A stretch of DNA of 64,000 nt, from NCBI GenBank assembly GCA_009363175.1, contig CP045205.1:1302001-1366000 (forward strand). The letters are read 5' to 3'. Below are positions 8,033 through 14,664 of this stretch, in pieces. The notes under the pieces are model-generated. The model saw only the letters and a list, made by a program, of their open reading frames with translations, had not been told where the DNA came from and did not search any database. Source of the stretch: Citrobacter telavivensis (GTDB taxonomy: Bacteria; Pseudomonadota; Gammaproteobacteria; Enterobacterales; Enterobacteriaceae). How positions within the stretch are numbered: the stretch's first letter is position 1; every line of letters begins with the position of its first letter. A program made the position numbers and the translations under genes.

Positions 8033-9478
8033 TCAGGAGTCGCTCAGCACCCCTGGCGTCGCGACTTCTTCCATCGCCACCTTTAACGCTTCACCCAGTT
8101 TCTGCATCACATCCCGATGCTTTTCGTTGGGCGGGAGCGCGCAGTTTATGCGCACGCAGTTGCGGTATTTTCCGGATGCGGAAAACAATGAACCCGGCGC
8201 GACCTGAATTTTCAGGCGACAGAGTTGTTTGGCGACACAAACCATGTCGACCTGCTCCGGGAGTTCAACCCACAGCATAAAACCGCCTTTTGGCCGCGTA
8301 ACGCAGATCCCACAGGGAAAATATTCCCGCGCCCAGCAGGTATACATCTCCCTGTTACGCTGATAAATCTGGCGCATTCGCCGAACGTGGCGATGATAGT
8401 GCCCCTCCCGGACAAACGCCGTCGCGGCCAGCTGTGTGGCGGGAACGTTAGTGCCAATGACGGCGTATTTCATGTGCAGCAGTTTGTCATGATAACGACC
8501 CGGTGCGACCCAGCCAACGCGCAGGCCGGGGGCGACCGATTTGGTGAATGAACTGCAAAGGATAACCCGACCGTCGATATCCCAGGAATGAATGGTTCTG
8601 GGACGGGGATACTCTGTCGCCAGCTCGCCATACACATCATCTTCAAAGATCACAATGTCGTGGCGTTGGGCTAGCGCCAGTACGGCCCGTTTACGGGCAT
8701 CCGGCATGATAAACCCCAGCGGATTGTTGCAATTCGGCACCAGAATTACCCCTTTGATCGGCCATTGTTCCAGCGCCAGCTCCAGCGCTTCAATACTGAT
8801 GCCGGTATCCGGATCCGTCGGGATTTCAATCACTTTGATCCCTAAGCCGCGCAGCAATTGCATGGTGCCGTAATAAGCCGGGGATTCCACGGCCACAATG
8901 TCTCCTGGCTGGCAGACGGCCAGCAGTGCCAGCGACATGCCGCTTTGACTGCCGCTGGTGATCACCAGATCATCAGCGTTAACAACCGAACCGCCATCAA
9001 GCATCAGCCTCGCGATTTGTTGGCGTAGTGCGAGGCTGCCAGCCAGTTCATCGTAGCCCAGAATCGCACTTAGATTGTGTTGTGCTACGCGACTGAGTTC
9101 GCGCCAGAGCGGTTTCAGACTGGGTTGGCTGACATCCGGAATACCGCTGCTAAGCGGGATAACCGATTGGTCGTGATGGCCTTCCAGCATGTTCAGCACC
9201 TGCTCCCATTGGGTAATCTCAACCGGACGCTGTACCGGACGCGACATCGGCGGGACCGGTGGCTGCGCTTTCTGCGGTGCGACGAAGTAACCTGAGCGGG
9301 GCTGCGGCGTGATGAGTTGCAGCGATTCCAGTACCTGATACGCCTGCTGCACAGTGCTAATGCTGACCCCGTGCTCCTGACTCAGACTGCGCACCGACGG
9401 CAGTTTTTCTCCGTGACGATACAGCCCTTGTTCAATACGCTCGGCCAGCAGGTTGGCCAGATGTTGGTAACGCGTCAT
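8033..9478 (-). CDS. yjiR: MocR-type regulator: GntR helix-turn-helix fused to aminotransferase domain
   Basis: 481 aa. The N-terminal winged helix (about residues 1-75) carries GEKLPSVRSLSQEHGVS, and the rest is a fold-type I aminotransferase domain with NPLGF and a Ser-Phe-Thr-Lys-Ser pyridoxal phosphate lysine context. This is the MocR/GabR/PdxR architecture. Sequence and location next to yjiS agree with E. coli YjiR. The start at 9478 follows GAGGGA; an upstream in-frame ATG has no such signal. Proteins of this type sense an amine, amino acid or PLP through the aminotransferase domain; the target of YjiR is not known to me. Repeated octamers lie upstream. Confidence 0.9.
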   Translation of the reverse strand: MTRYQHLANLLAERIEQGLYRHGEKLPSVRSLSQEHGVSISTVQQAYQVLESLQLITPQPRSGYFVAPQKAQPPVPPMSRPVQRPVEITQWEQVLNMLEGHHDQSVIPLSSGIPDVSQPSLKPLWRELSRVAQHNLSAILGYDELAGSLALRQQIARLMLDGGSVVNADDLVITSGSQSGMSLALLAVCQPGDIVAVESPAYYGTMQLLRGLGIKVIEIPTDPDTGISIEALELALEQWPIKGVILVPNCNNPLGFIMPDARKRAVLALAQRHDIVIFEDDVYGELATEYPRPRTIHSWDIDGRVILCSSFTKSVAPGLRVGWVAPGRYHDKLLHMKYAVIGTNVPATQLAATAFVREGHYHRHVRRMRQIYQRNREMYTCWAREYFPCGICVTRPKGGFMLWVELPEQVDMVCVAKQLCRLKIQVAPGSLFSASGKYRNCVRINCALPPNEKHRDVMQKLGEALKVAMEEVATPGVLSDS

Positions 9479-9499
9479 GCTGTATCCCTCGAAGATGCC

Positions 9500-9600
9500 A
9501 TACAGATGCAAAAATCAGTACAGACAGGCGGAAAATGTGCGGTGCAGAGACTGTTTTAGCGGATCTGTATGTTAAATAAAAGCTGTTTTTGAATCTGTAT
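9500..9600. promoter_or_regulatory. Three copies of octamer ATCTGTAT upstream of yjiR
   Basis: ATCTGTAT occurs at 9563-9570 and 9593-9600 (direct, 30 bp apart), and its inverted form ATACAGAT at 9500-9507, all within 125 bp upstream of the yjiR start. MocR regulators typically bind short direct repeats near their own promoter, so these are candidate YjiR sites. Confidence 0.4.
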
Positions 9601-9654
9601 TGTTCAGCCCTGAAACCGCCAGAATAAAGGCTCTGGTAGGCGAGGGGGTGGAGT

Positions 9655-9819
9655 ATGGAATTTCATGAGAACAGAGCGAAGCAGCCGTTTATTGGTTTTG
9701 TCCTGATCTGGCGAGCGTTTAAAAAATGGCGCTTGCAGGTACAAACCCGACGGATCCTGCAACAGATGAGCGATGAACGGCTCAAAGACCTGGGATTACG
9801 CCGGGATCAGATTGACTAG
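9655..9819 (+). CDS. yjiS: Small DUF1127 protein YjiS
   Basis: 54 aa. It reads MEFHENRAKQPFIG... and ends in the DUF1127 signature, an Arg-rich amphipathic helix followed by MSDERLKDLGLRRDQI. Length and sequence match E. coli YjiS. Small DUF1127 proteins in alpha-proteobacteria bind RNA and affect phosphate or carbon responses; in enterics the role is unknown. It is divergent from yjiR and separated by 176 bp containing the repeated octamers, so YjiR may control both. Confidence 0.85.
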   Translation: MEFHENRAKQPFIGFVLIWRAFKKWRLQVQTRRILQQMSDERLKDLGLRRDQID

Positions 9820-9917
9820 CGCGATTTCGGGAGTCAGAGGCTGGATGTTGACCCTGTCCGGCCTTTTTTACATTCAGAAAATTTATCAATTTATGCTTCC
9901 TGACAGTATGTTTCTTG

Positions 9918-9937
9918 ATACTTACCCTGATAAGTAT
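9918..9937. promoter_or_regulatory. Palindrome upstream of marR-type gene
   Basis: ATACTTA and TAAGTAT are perfect 7-bp arms separated by 6 nt, ending 32 bp before the MarR-family start codon. MarR proteins commonly bind such 16-20 bp palindromes over their own promoter, so autoregulation of this efflux operon is likely. Confidence 0.5.
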
Positions 9938-9969
9938 TATTTTCCCTTTCGCTAAGAGAGGAAAGACAC

Positions 9970-10434
9970 ATGACTGAAGATGAGCTGTTTGCCCGCCGCC
10001 CGATGGGGATGCGTATGGCGATGGTAGTGCGTCAATGGCGTGCCATTATTGATGCGGCTATTACCGATACCGGCCTGACCCAGTCCAGTTGGACGGTACT
10101 GATGCAACTGCATCAGTTGGGCGATAACGTCTCGGTCAGCGAACTGGCGGAGGTGCAGGGCATTGAACTGCCGCCGCTGATGCGCACTCTCACGCAACTG
10201 GAAAATCAGGGCTATCTGGTGCGTTCCACATCGCCATATGACAAACGTATCCGCCTGCTTATGCTGACCGCGGAAGGCCGTGCCCGGCTGGAAGAGTTAA
10301 ACCGGGTGATTGAGGCCTATCAATATCGCGTCACGCGTTCCATACCTGAAGCGGATCTCGCTTCCTTCAGCGCCACCCTAAATTTAATCGCCTGCAATTT
10401 GCGGACAATCCGCGAAGAAGATAATCAACACTAA
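9970..10434 (+). CDS. MarR-family transcriptional regulator
   Basis: 154 aa with a strong ribosome site (GAGAGGAAAG) before ATG. The winged-helix core spans about residues 55-105: VSVSELAEVQGIELPPLMRTLTQLENQGYLVR, with the DKR wing motif (SPYDKRIRLLMLT). This is close to the SlyA/MarR group. It is followed after 6 bp by a membrane-fusion protein and a DUF2955 permease, so it most likely represses this efflux operon and is released by a small aromatic or phenolic ligand. No orthologue is known to me at this place in E. coli K-12, where this gap carries restriction genes. Confidence 0.85.
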   Translation: MTEDELFARRPMGMRMAMVVRQWRAIIDAAITDTGLTQSSWTVLMQLHQLGDNVSVSELAEVQGIELPPLMRTLTQLENQGYLVRSTSPYDKRIRLLMLTAEGRARLEELNRVIEAYQYRVTRSIPEADLASFSATLNLIACNLRTIREEDNQH

Positions 10435-10440
10435 AAAACT

Positions 10441-11508
10441 ATGATGACCCCAGAACAGAAATTTGCCCGTTGGGTAAGGGTGAGTATTGCCGCTTTCCTT
10501 GCCATATTCGCCTGGTTTATCGTTGCCGATATCTGGATCCCGTTGACGCCGGACTCCACGGTGATGCGCACCGTTACACCGGTTTCGTCGCGCGTTTCCG
10601 GATACGTCTCGCACGTCTATGTGCGCAATAATAGCCAGGTGAAAAAAGGCGATCTGCTTTATGAGCTGGATCCCACACCATTTATCAATAAAGTCGAGGC
10701 CGCGCAAATCGCCTTTGCGCAGGCCAGACTGAGCAATCAGCAACTGGATGCGCAGATTGCCTCTGCCCGCGCCAGTCTGCGTACTGCCGAATATACTGCG
10801 CGTAATGACAAGCTGACGTTCGATCGCTATCAGCGGCTAAGCACGATGCAGAACGTGTCGCAGGCGGATCTCGACAAGGTGCGGACGACCTGGCAAACCA
10901 GCGAACAGTCGGTAACCGCCCTGCATGCCAACATCCAGAATCTGCTGATCCAGCGTGGCGAGCGTGAAGATAGCCATAACGTGACGCTGCAAAAATATCG
11001 TAATGCGCTGGAAGAGGCGCAGTTGAATCTGGCATGGACAAAAGTGCACGCAGAGACGGACGGGACGGTGAGTAATCTCCAGCTTAACGCCGGGCTTTAC
11101 GCCACCGCCGCCACGCCGCTGCTGGCGCTGGTCAGCAACCAGACGGATATCGTGGCCGATTTTCGCGAGAAAAGCCTGCGTCATACCCGCGTGAACACCG
11201 ATGCCGCAGTGGTATTTGATGCCATGCCGGGCAAAGTGTTCCGTGCGCGCGTTACCAGCAGCGATGCCGGGATCCTCGCCGGACAGGAAGCGGTCAACGG
11301 TCAGTTGTCGCAGCCGGAGCAATCCACGCGCTGGGTGCGCGATGCGCAGCGGATGCGTATTCACGTGACGCTGAGTGAGCCACTGGATAAACCGTTGCCG
11401 ACCGGTGCCCGCGCGACGGTGCAGTTGTACAACAGTGAAGGGCCGTTTGCCCGCACCTTTGCCGGCGCGCAAATTCATCTGGTTAGCTGGCTGCATTATG
11501 TCTATTAA
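10441..11508 (+). CDS. HlyD/EmrA-type membrane fusion protein
   Basis: 355 aa. One N-terminal membrane anchor (about residues 15-35) is followed by a biotinyl-lipoyl-like half (VSGYVSHVYVRNNSQVKKGDLL), a long coiled-coil hairpin (about 80-190) and the returning lipoyl half, then a beta-barrel region; this is the EmrA/AaeA layout. It would sit in the periplasm and connect the following inner-membrane protein to an outer-membrane channel. It begins 6 bp after the MarR stop with two adjacent ATGs and no clear ribosome site, suggesting translational coupling. It overlaps the next gene by 11 bp. The substrate may be aromatic acids, by analogy with AaeAB. Confidence 0.85.
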   Translation: MMTPEQKFARWVRVSIAAFLAIFAWFIVADIWIPLTPDSTVMRTVTPVSSRVSGYVSHVYVRNNSQVKKGDLLYELDPTPFINKVEAAQIAFAQARLSNQQLDAQIASARASLRTAEYTARNDKLTFDRYQRLSTMQNVSQADLDKVRTTWQTSEQSVTALHANIQNLLIQRGEREDSHNVTLQKYRNALEEAQLNLAWTKVHAETDGTVSNLQLNAGLYATAATPLLALVSNQTDIVADFREKSLRHTRVNTDAAVVFDAMPGKVFRARVTSSDAGILAGQEAVNGQLSQPEQSTRWVRDAQRMRIHVTLSEPLDKPLPTGARATVQLYNSEGPFARTFAGAQIHLVSWLHYVY

Positions 11509-12562
11509 CACGCTGGCGCGCGTGTTTACGCCACATGACAATATCGTCTATACGGCGAACGACTTTCGCCAGACCCTGCGGATAGCCGTTGCCGGGACGA
11601 TCGCGCTGAGTATTTCGACCTTTTACAACGTGCAGTACGGCGTTTTCTTCGTGGTTTATCCACTGATGCTGATGTCGTTGGTGCCGGTATTCAACCGCCA
11701 CGTGGCGCGACAGTTTGTGTTCAGTGCGGCGGTGAACTGCGTCGAAATGGTGCTTATCGTCGGCTATCTCTCGCAGTGGCCGGTGATCATGACGCTGGTG
11801 GTGTTTGGTCTGTACGTCATGCGCTTTCGCTTTATGAGCAAGGGGCCGTTGTTTTTGCTGGGGTCAATGGGCGTGGTCTGCCAGAGCACGATGCTCAACT
11901 TTATGAGCTATTCCACCACGAACTGGCACACGCTGATGTTTTCCAACATGGAAGCCTGCGTGATGGCGGTGGCGCTGAGCGCGCTGCTGCACTATCTGAT
12001 CCCTGACGTGGAACCACGCAAGCCGCCGCCGCGCATTGAGAAAGATGACGCCCGCGTTCGCCATGAATCGCTGCTTTCCGGGAGCGTGGCGACGATGATT
12101 TTTGTCATCTTTCAGGTCTGCGATCTGAGTGATTCGCTGTCGGCGCTGATGGCGGGGATTTTGATTCTGTTTCCCATGCATTATCGCGGCGCGGTCCTGA
12201 GTTCTATCTGGCGCGTCGTGGGCGTGGTGCTAGCCTGTCTCTACATTCTGGTGGTGCAGTTACTTATTTATGATTTCAGTAACCATATGTTGCTGATGAT
12301 GCCGCTGATTGGCCTCGGACTAGCCTTCAGCGCCCGTCTGCACGTGATGGAAAAAGTGGGTGCAGGCGTTGGCTTCGCCAGCATCACCACCATCGGCATT
12401 ATGTTCGGCCAGAACCTGCACCCGGACAGCGACTTAGTGTTCAGCGATCTGTATCGCATCACCTCAGTGACCGTGGCGCTGGTGGTGACGCTGACGATGG
12501 TTTTTCTGGTACACCGGATATTGAACTGCTTCGCCGCGACACGGTTTGTGGTGGTGGAGTGA
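11498..12562 (+). CDS. DUF2955 / FUSC-like inner-membrane efflux protein
   Basis: 354 aa with the ATG at 11498 overlapping the end of the fusion-protein gene. About ten hydrophobic segments fall in two blocks separated by a charged cytoplasmic loop (about residues 170-195, rich in Pro, Arg and Lys), resembling aromatic acid exporters of the AaeB/FUSC type but shorter, as in DUF2955 proteins that pair with HlyD-type partners. The operon MarR-HlyD-DUF2955 is a compact drug or aromatic-compound exporter. Transported compound unknown. Nothing obvious follows before the BrnT gene 142 bp on. Confidence 0.75.
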   Translation: MSINTLARVFTPHDNIVYTANDFRQTLRIAVAGTIALSISTFYNVQYGVFFVVYPLMLMSLVPVFNRHVARQFVFSAAVNCVEMVLIVGYLSQWPVIMTLVVFGLYVMRFRFMSKGPLFLLGSMGVVCQSTMLNFMSYSTTNWHTLMFSNMEACVMAVALSALLHYLIPDVEPRKPPPRIEKDDARVRHESLLSGSVATMIFVIFQVCDLSDSLSALMAGILILFPMHYRGAVLSSIWRVVGVVLACLYILVVQLLIYDFSNHMLLMMPLIGLGLAFSARLHVMEKVGAGVGFASITTIGIMFGQNLHPDSDLVFSDLYRITSVTVALVVTLTMVFLVHRILNCFAATRFVVVE

Positions 12563-12678
12563 GGTTCCTCATAGCGATCTCAGCTAATCCACACATGAAC
12601 GCAGGCAGAAAAATACGTAAATTGTGATGCTTTTTCCAACAGCGTCGTTATACTCGTAAGATAATTGTCTATACTTTT

Positions 12679-12690
12679 TTGTATATACAA
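12679..12690. promoter_or_regulatory. Palindrome before brnT (candidate BrnA operator)
   Basis: TTGTATATACAA is a perfect 12-bp palindrome ending 14 bp before the BrnT start codon. BrnA antitoxins of this family repress their own promoter through a ribbon-helix-helix domain, so this AT-rich palindrome is the natural candidate site. Confidence 0.45.
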
Positions 12691-12704
12691 TCAGGAAGCG
12701 TGAT

Positions 12705-12992
12705 ATGCCAACGGAGTTTGAATGGGATACAAACAAGGCAAAAAGCAACGTCGGTAAACACGGTGTCCGTTTTGAAGATGCGATTCTGGTATTCGACGAT
12801 CCCCGACATCTGTCACGACAGGATCGCATAGAGAACGGGGAATATCGCTGGCAAACAATCGGTCTCGTTCATGGCATCGTGATTATTCTGGTTGCCCACA
12901 GCATTCGGTTTGAAAGCGGCATTGAAGTCATTCGCATCATCAGCGCCCGAAAGGCGGATCGTAAAGAGAGGAATCGTTATGAGCATGGTTAA
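12705..12992 (+). CDS. brnT: BrnT-family toxin (ribonuclease), type II toxin-antitoxin
   Basis: 95 aa. It shows the BrnT/DUF497 pattern: FEWDTNKAKSNVGKHGVRFEDA at the N-terminus, FDDPRH, a central ENGEYRWQTIG strand, and a C-terminal IRIISARKADRKERNRYE, which carries the conserved Ser-Ala-Arg-Lys and Arg/Glu residues of the RelE-like nuclease fold. Such toxins cleave RNA and stop translation until neutralised. It overlaps the antitoxin gene by 14 bp, with toxin first as usual for BrnTA. Neither gene is in the K-12 map here. Family assignment is strong; activity has not been shown. Confidence 0.9.
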   Translation: MPTEFEWDTNKAKSNVGKHGVRFEDAILVFDDPRHLSRQDRIENGEYRWQTIGLVHGIVIILVAHSIRFESGIEVIRIISARKADRKERNRYEHG

Positions 12993-13281
12993 ACATAAAC
13001 GCGGTACACAATCCGCGCTCAGTGCTCAGCATGAAGCTGAACTCAACGCGCTGGCGAAGCAATCCGATGATGAAATTGATTACAGCGATATTCCCTCCTC
13101 GGAAGAGGCGCAGTGGTCTGACGCGGTACGCGGTAAGTTTTTTCGCCCGCTAAAAACTCAGGCGTCCGTACGGATTGACGCCGATGTGATGGAATGGTTG
13201 AAGCGTCCGGGCAAAGGGTATCAGACCCGACTTAACGCGATTCTGCGGGAAGCGATGCTACGGGAGCAAAACAAGAAATAG
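12979..13281 (+). CDS. brnA: BrnA-family antitoxin
   Basis: 100 aa from ATG 12979, which follows AGAGAGG; longer in-frame starts would lie inside brnT. The C-terminal third (KTQASVRIDADVMEWLKRPG, then GYQTRLNAILREAM) is the BrnA ribbon-helix-helix DNA-binding domain, and the acidic middle part (SDDEIDYSDIPSSEEA) is the expected toxin-binding segment. It neutralises BrnT by direct binding, and the complex represses the operon. Overlap with brnT supports coupled synthesis. A REP pair follows, then yjiA in the opposite direction. Confidence 0.9.
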   Translation: MSMVKHKRGTQSALSAQHEAELNALAKQSDDEIDYSDIPSSEEAQWSDAVRGKFFRPLKTQASVRIDADVMEWLKRPGKGYQTRLNAILREAMLREQNKK

Positions 13282-13303
13282 TGAGTGTTTACTCGTGTGT
13301 AGA

Positions 13304-13375
13304 TGCCGGATGGCGGCTACGCCTTATCCGGCCTACAAATCGGCGTAGGCCCGATAAGCGAAGCGCCATCGGGCA
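13304..13375. repeat. REP doublet (BIME) between brnA and yjiA
   Basis: Two inverted REP units: GCCGGATGGCGGCTACGCC... with its CGCCTTATCCGGC arm, then GTAGGCCCGATAAGCGAAGCGCCATCGGGC. These are typical enterobacterial palindromic units at the 3' ends of two convergent genes. Confidence 0.85.
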
Positions 13376-13381
13376 CGGGAA

Positions 13382-14341
13382 TCACGACTTCTTAAGCCCC
13401 GCAAACGCGGTTCTGATCTCTTCTTCCGGCAACTGAATGCCGATAAACACAAGCGTGCTGTGCGGCGGTTCATCGCCCCACGGGCGATCCCAGTCGGCGC
13501 TGTACAGGCGTTGCACGCCCTGGAACAGCAGACGGTTCGGTTCGCCTTCAATCCACAGCATCCCTTTGTAACGCAGCAGTTTTTCTGCGGACTCCAGCAG
13601 CAGGTTTTCCATCACGCGGGAGACGTCGCTGATATCCACCGGGTAATCCAGTTCCACCACAATAGAAGAGATATCGTTCTGCTTGTCGGCAATGAAGTGG
13701 AAGCGCGGTTTAGCGCTAACGACGTTCTCTTCCAGCATAAAGCCGTTGGTGTCGAACAGCAGGGAGAGATCGATATCGCCATGTGTCACGGTATAAACTG
13801 GCGCGCGGGCGTTGATACGCGCCAGACGTTCGCGCAGTTTCTCGCTTTCGCCTGCGACATCGGTTTTGGTCAGCAGGATGCGATCGGCGTAGCCAACCTG
13901 CGACTGGGCAATCGTGAACTGGTTCATCTGATCGTCGGCATGGACCGCATCGACCAGCGCAATAACGCCGTCCAACAGATAGCGCTGGCAAAGGATCTCG
14001 TGCGAGAAAAAGGTCTGAATAATCGGGCCGGGATCGGCCATGCCGGTGCATTCAATCACCAGACGATCGAAGCTGATATTACCCTTATCGAGGTTGTCGA
14101 GAAGGTCTAACAGCGCGTCCTCCAGTTCGTTCGAACGCGTACAGCAGATGCAGCCGTTGGTCAGGGTTTTGATCTGCGTGGCGCGATCGCCAATCAGCTG
14201 ATCGTCAACGGACACTTCGCCGAATTCGTTTTCGATAACGGCAATCTTATAGCCGTGTTCTTCGTTGAGGATGTGGCGCAGCAGAGTGGTTTTACCCGCG
14301 CCAAGAAAACCGGTGAGTAGGGTGACTGCAATCGGGGTCAT
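13382..14341 (-). CDS. yjiA: G3E-family GTPase / metal chaperone YjiA
   Basis: 319 aa, close to E. coli YjiA. The N-terminal G domain has the P-loop GFLGAGKTT (about residues 11-19), the metal-binding CICC motif (about 64-67), ECTGMADP as the G3 region, and LTKTD as the base-recognition motif; a COG0523 C-terminal domain follows. The family uses GTP hydrolysis to handle metal cofactors, and E. coli YjiA binds zinc; the client is not known. It is the distal gene of a btsT-yjiX-yjiA operon, 12 bp after yjiX. Confidence 0.95.
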   Translation of the reverse strand: MTPIAVTLLTGFLGAGKTTLLRHILNEEHGYKIAVIENEFGEVSVDDQLIGDRATQIKTLTNGCICCTRSNELEDALLDLLDNLDKGNISFDRLVIECTGMADPGPIIQTFFSHEILCQRYLLDGVIALVDAVHADDQMNQFTIAQSQVGYADRILLTKTDVAGESEKLRERLARINARAPVYTVTHGDIDLSLLFDTNGFMLEENVVSAKPRFHFIADKQNDISSIVVELDYPVDISDVSRVMENLLLESAEKLLRYKGMLWIEGEPNRLLFQGVQRLYSADWDRPWGDEPPHSTLVFIGIQLPEEEIRTAFAGLKKS

Positions 14342-14353
14342 TCACTTCTCCTT

Positions 14354-14557
14354 CTAACAGCAGCGCATGCCGCCTTTACCGTCGCCGCCGTAGCGCGCCT
14401 GCTGGCGCTCGCGGAAGAATTCTTCATAGCTCATGTACGGCTTGTCCGGATGGTTGGTTTGCATATGCTCGACGTAGTTGTCGTAGTCTGGAATACCAAT
14501 CAACATCTTTGCCGCCTGGCCGAGATATTTTTTTGCCTGACCTAAGTTACCAAACAT
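14354..14557 (-). CDS. yjiX: Small YbdD/YjiX-family protein
   Basis: 67 aa, sequence and length as in E. coli YjiX (DUF466). It has GIPDYDNYVEHM in the middle and ends GGMRCC with paired cysteines. Such proteins always sit beside CstA-family pyruvate or peptide transporters (YbdD with CstA, YjiX with BtsT) and in related systems are needed for transport. Here it lies between btsT and yjiA, separated from btsT by 107 bp that mostly contain a REP pair. Confidence 0.95.
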   Translation of the reverse strand: MFGNLGQAKKYLGQAAKMLIGIPDYDNYVEHMQTNHPDKPYMSYEEFFRERQQARYGGDGKGGMRCC

Positions 14558-14581
14558 TGTGCCGCCTCGTGAATGATTAAA

Positions 14582-14660
14582 GCCGGATGGCGGCTTTCGC
14601 CTTATCCGGCCTACGCTTACAGCATTCTGTAGGCCGGGTAAGCGAAACGTTACCCGGCAT
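14582..14660. repeat. REP doublet between btsT and yjiX
   Basis: Two inverted units (GCCGGATGGCGGC...CCTTATCCGGCC and GTAGGCCGGGTAAGCG...TACCCGGC) fill the btsT-yjiX gap. Located inside an operon, such an element can protect upstream mRNA and lower distal expression. Confidence 0.85.
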
Positions 14661-14664
14661 CAGC

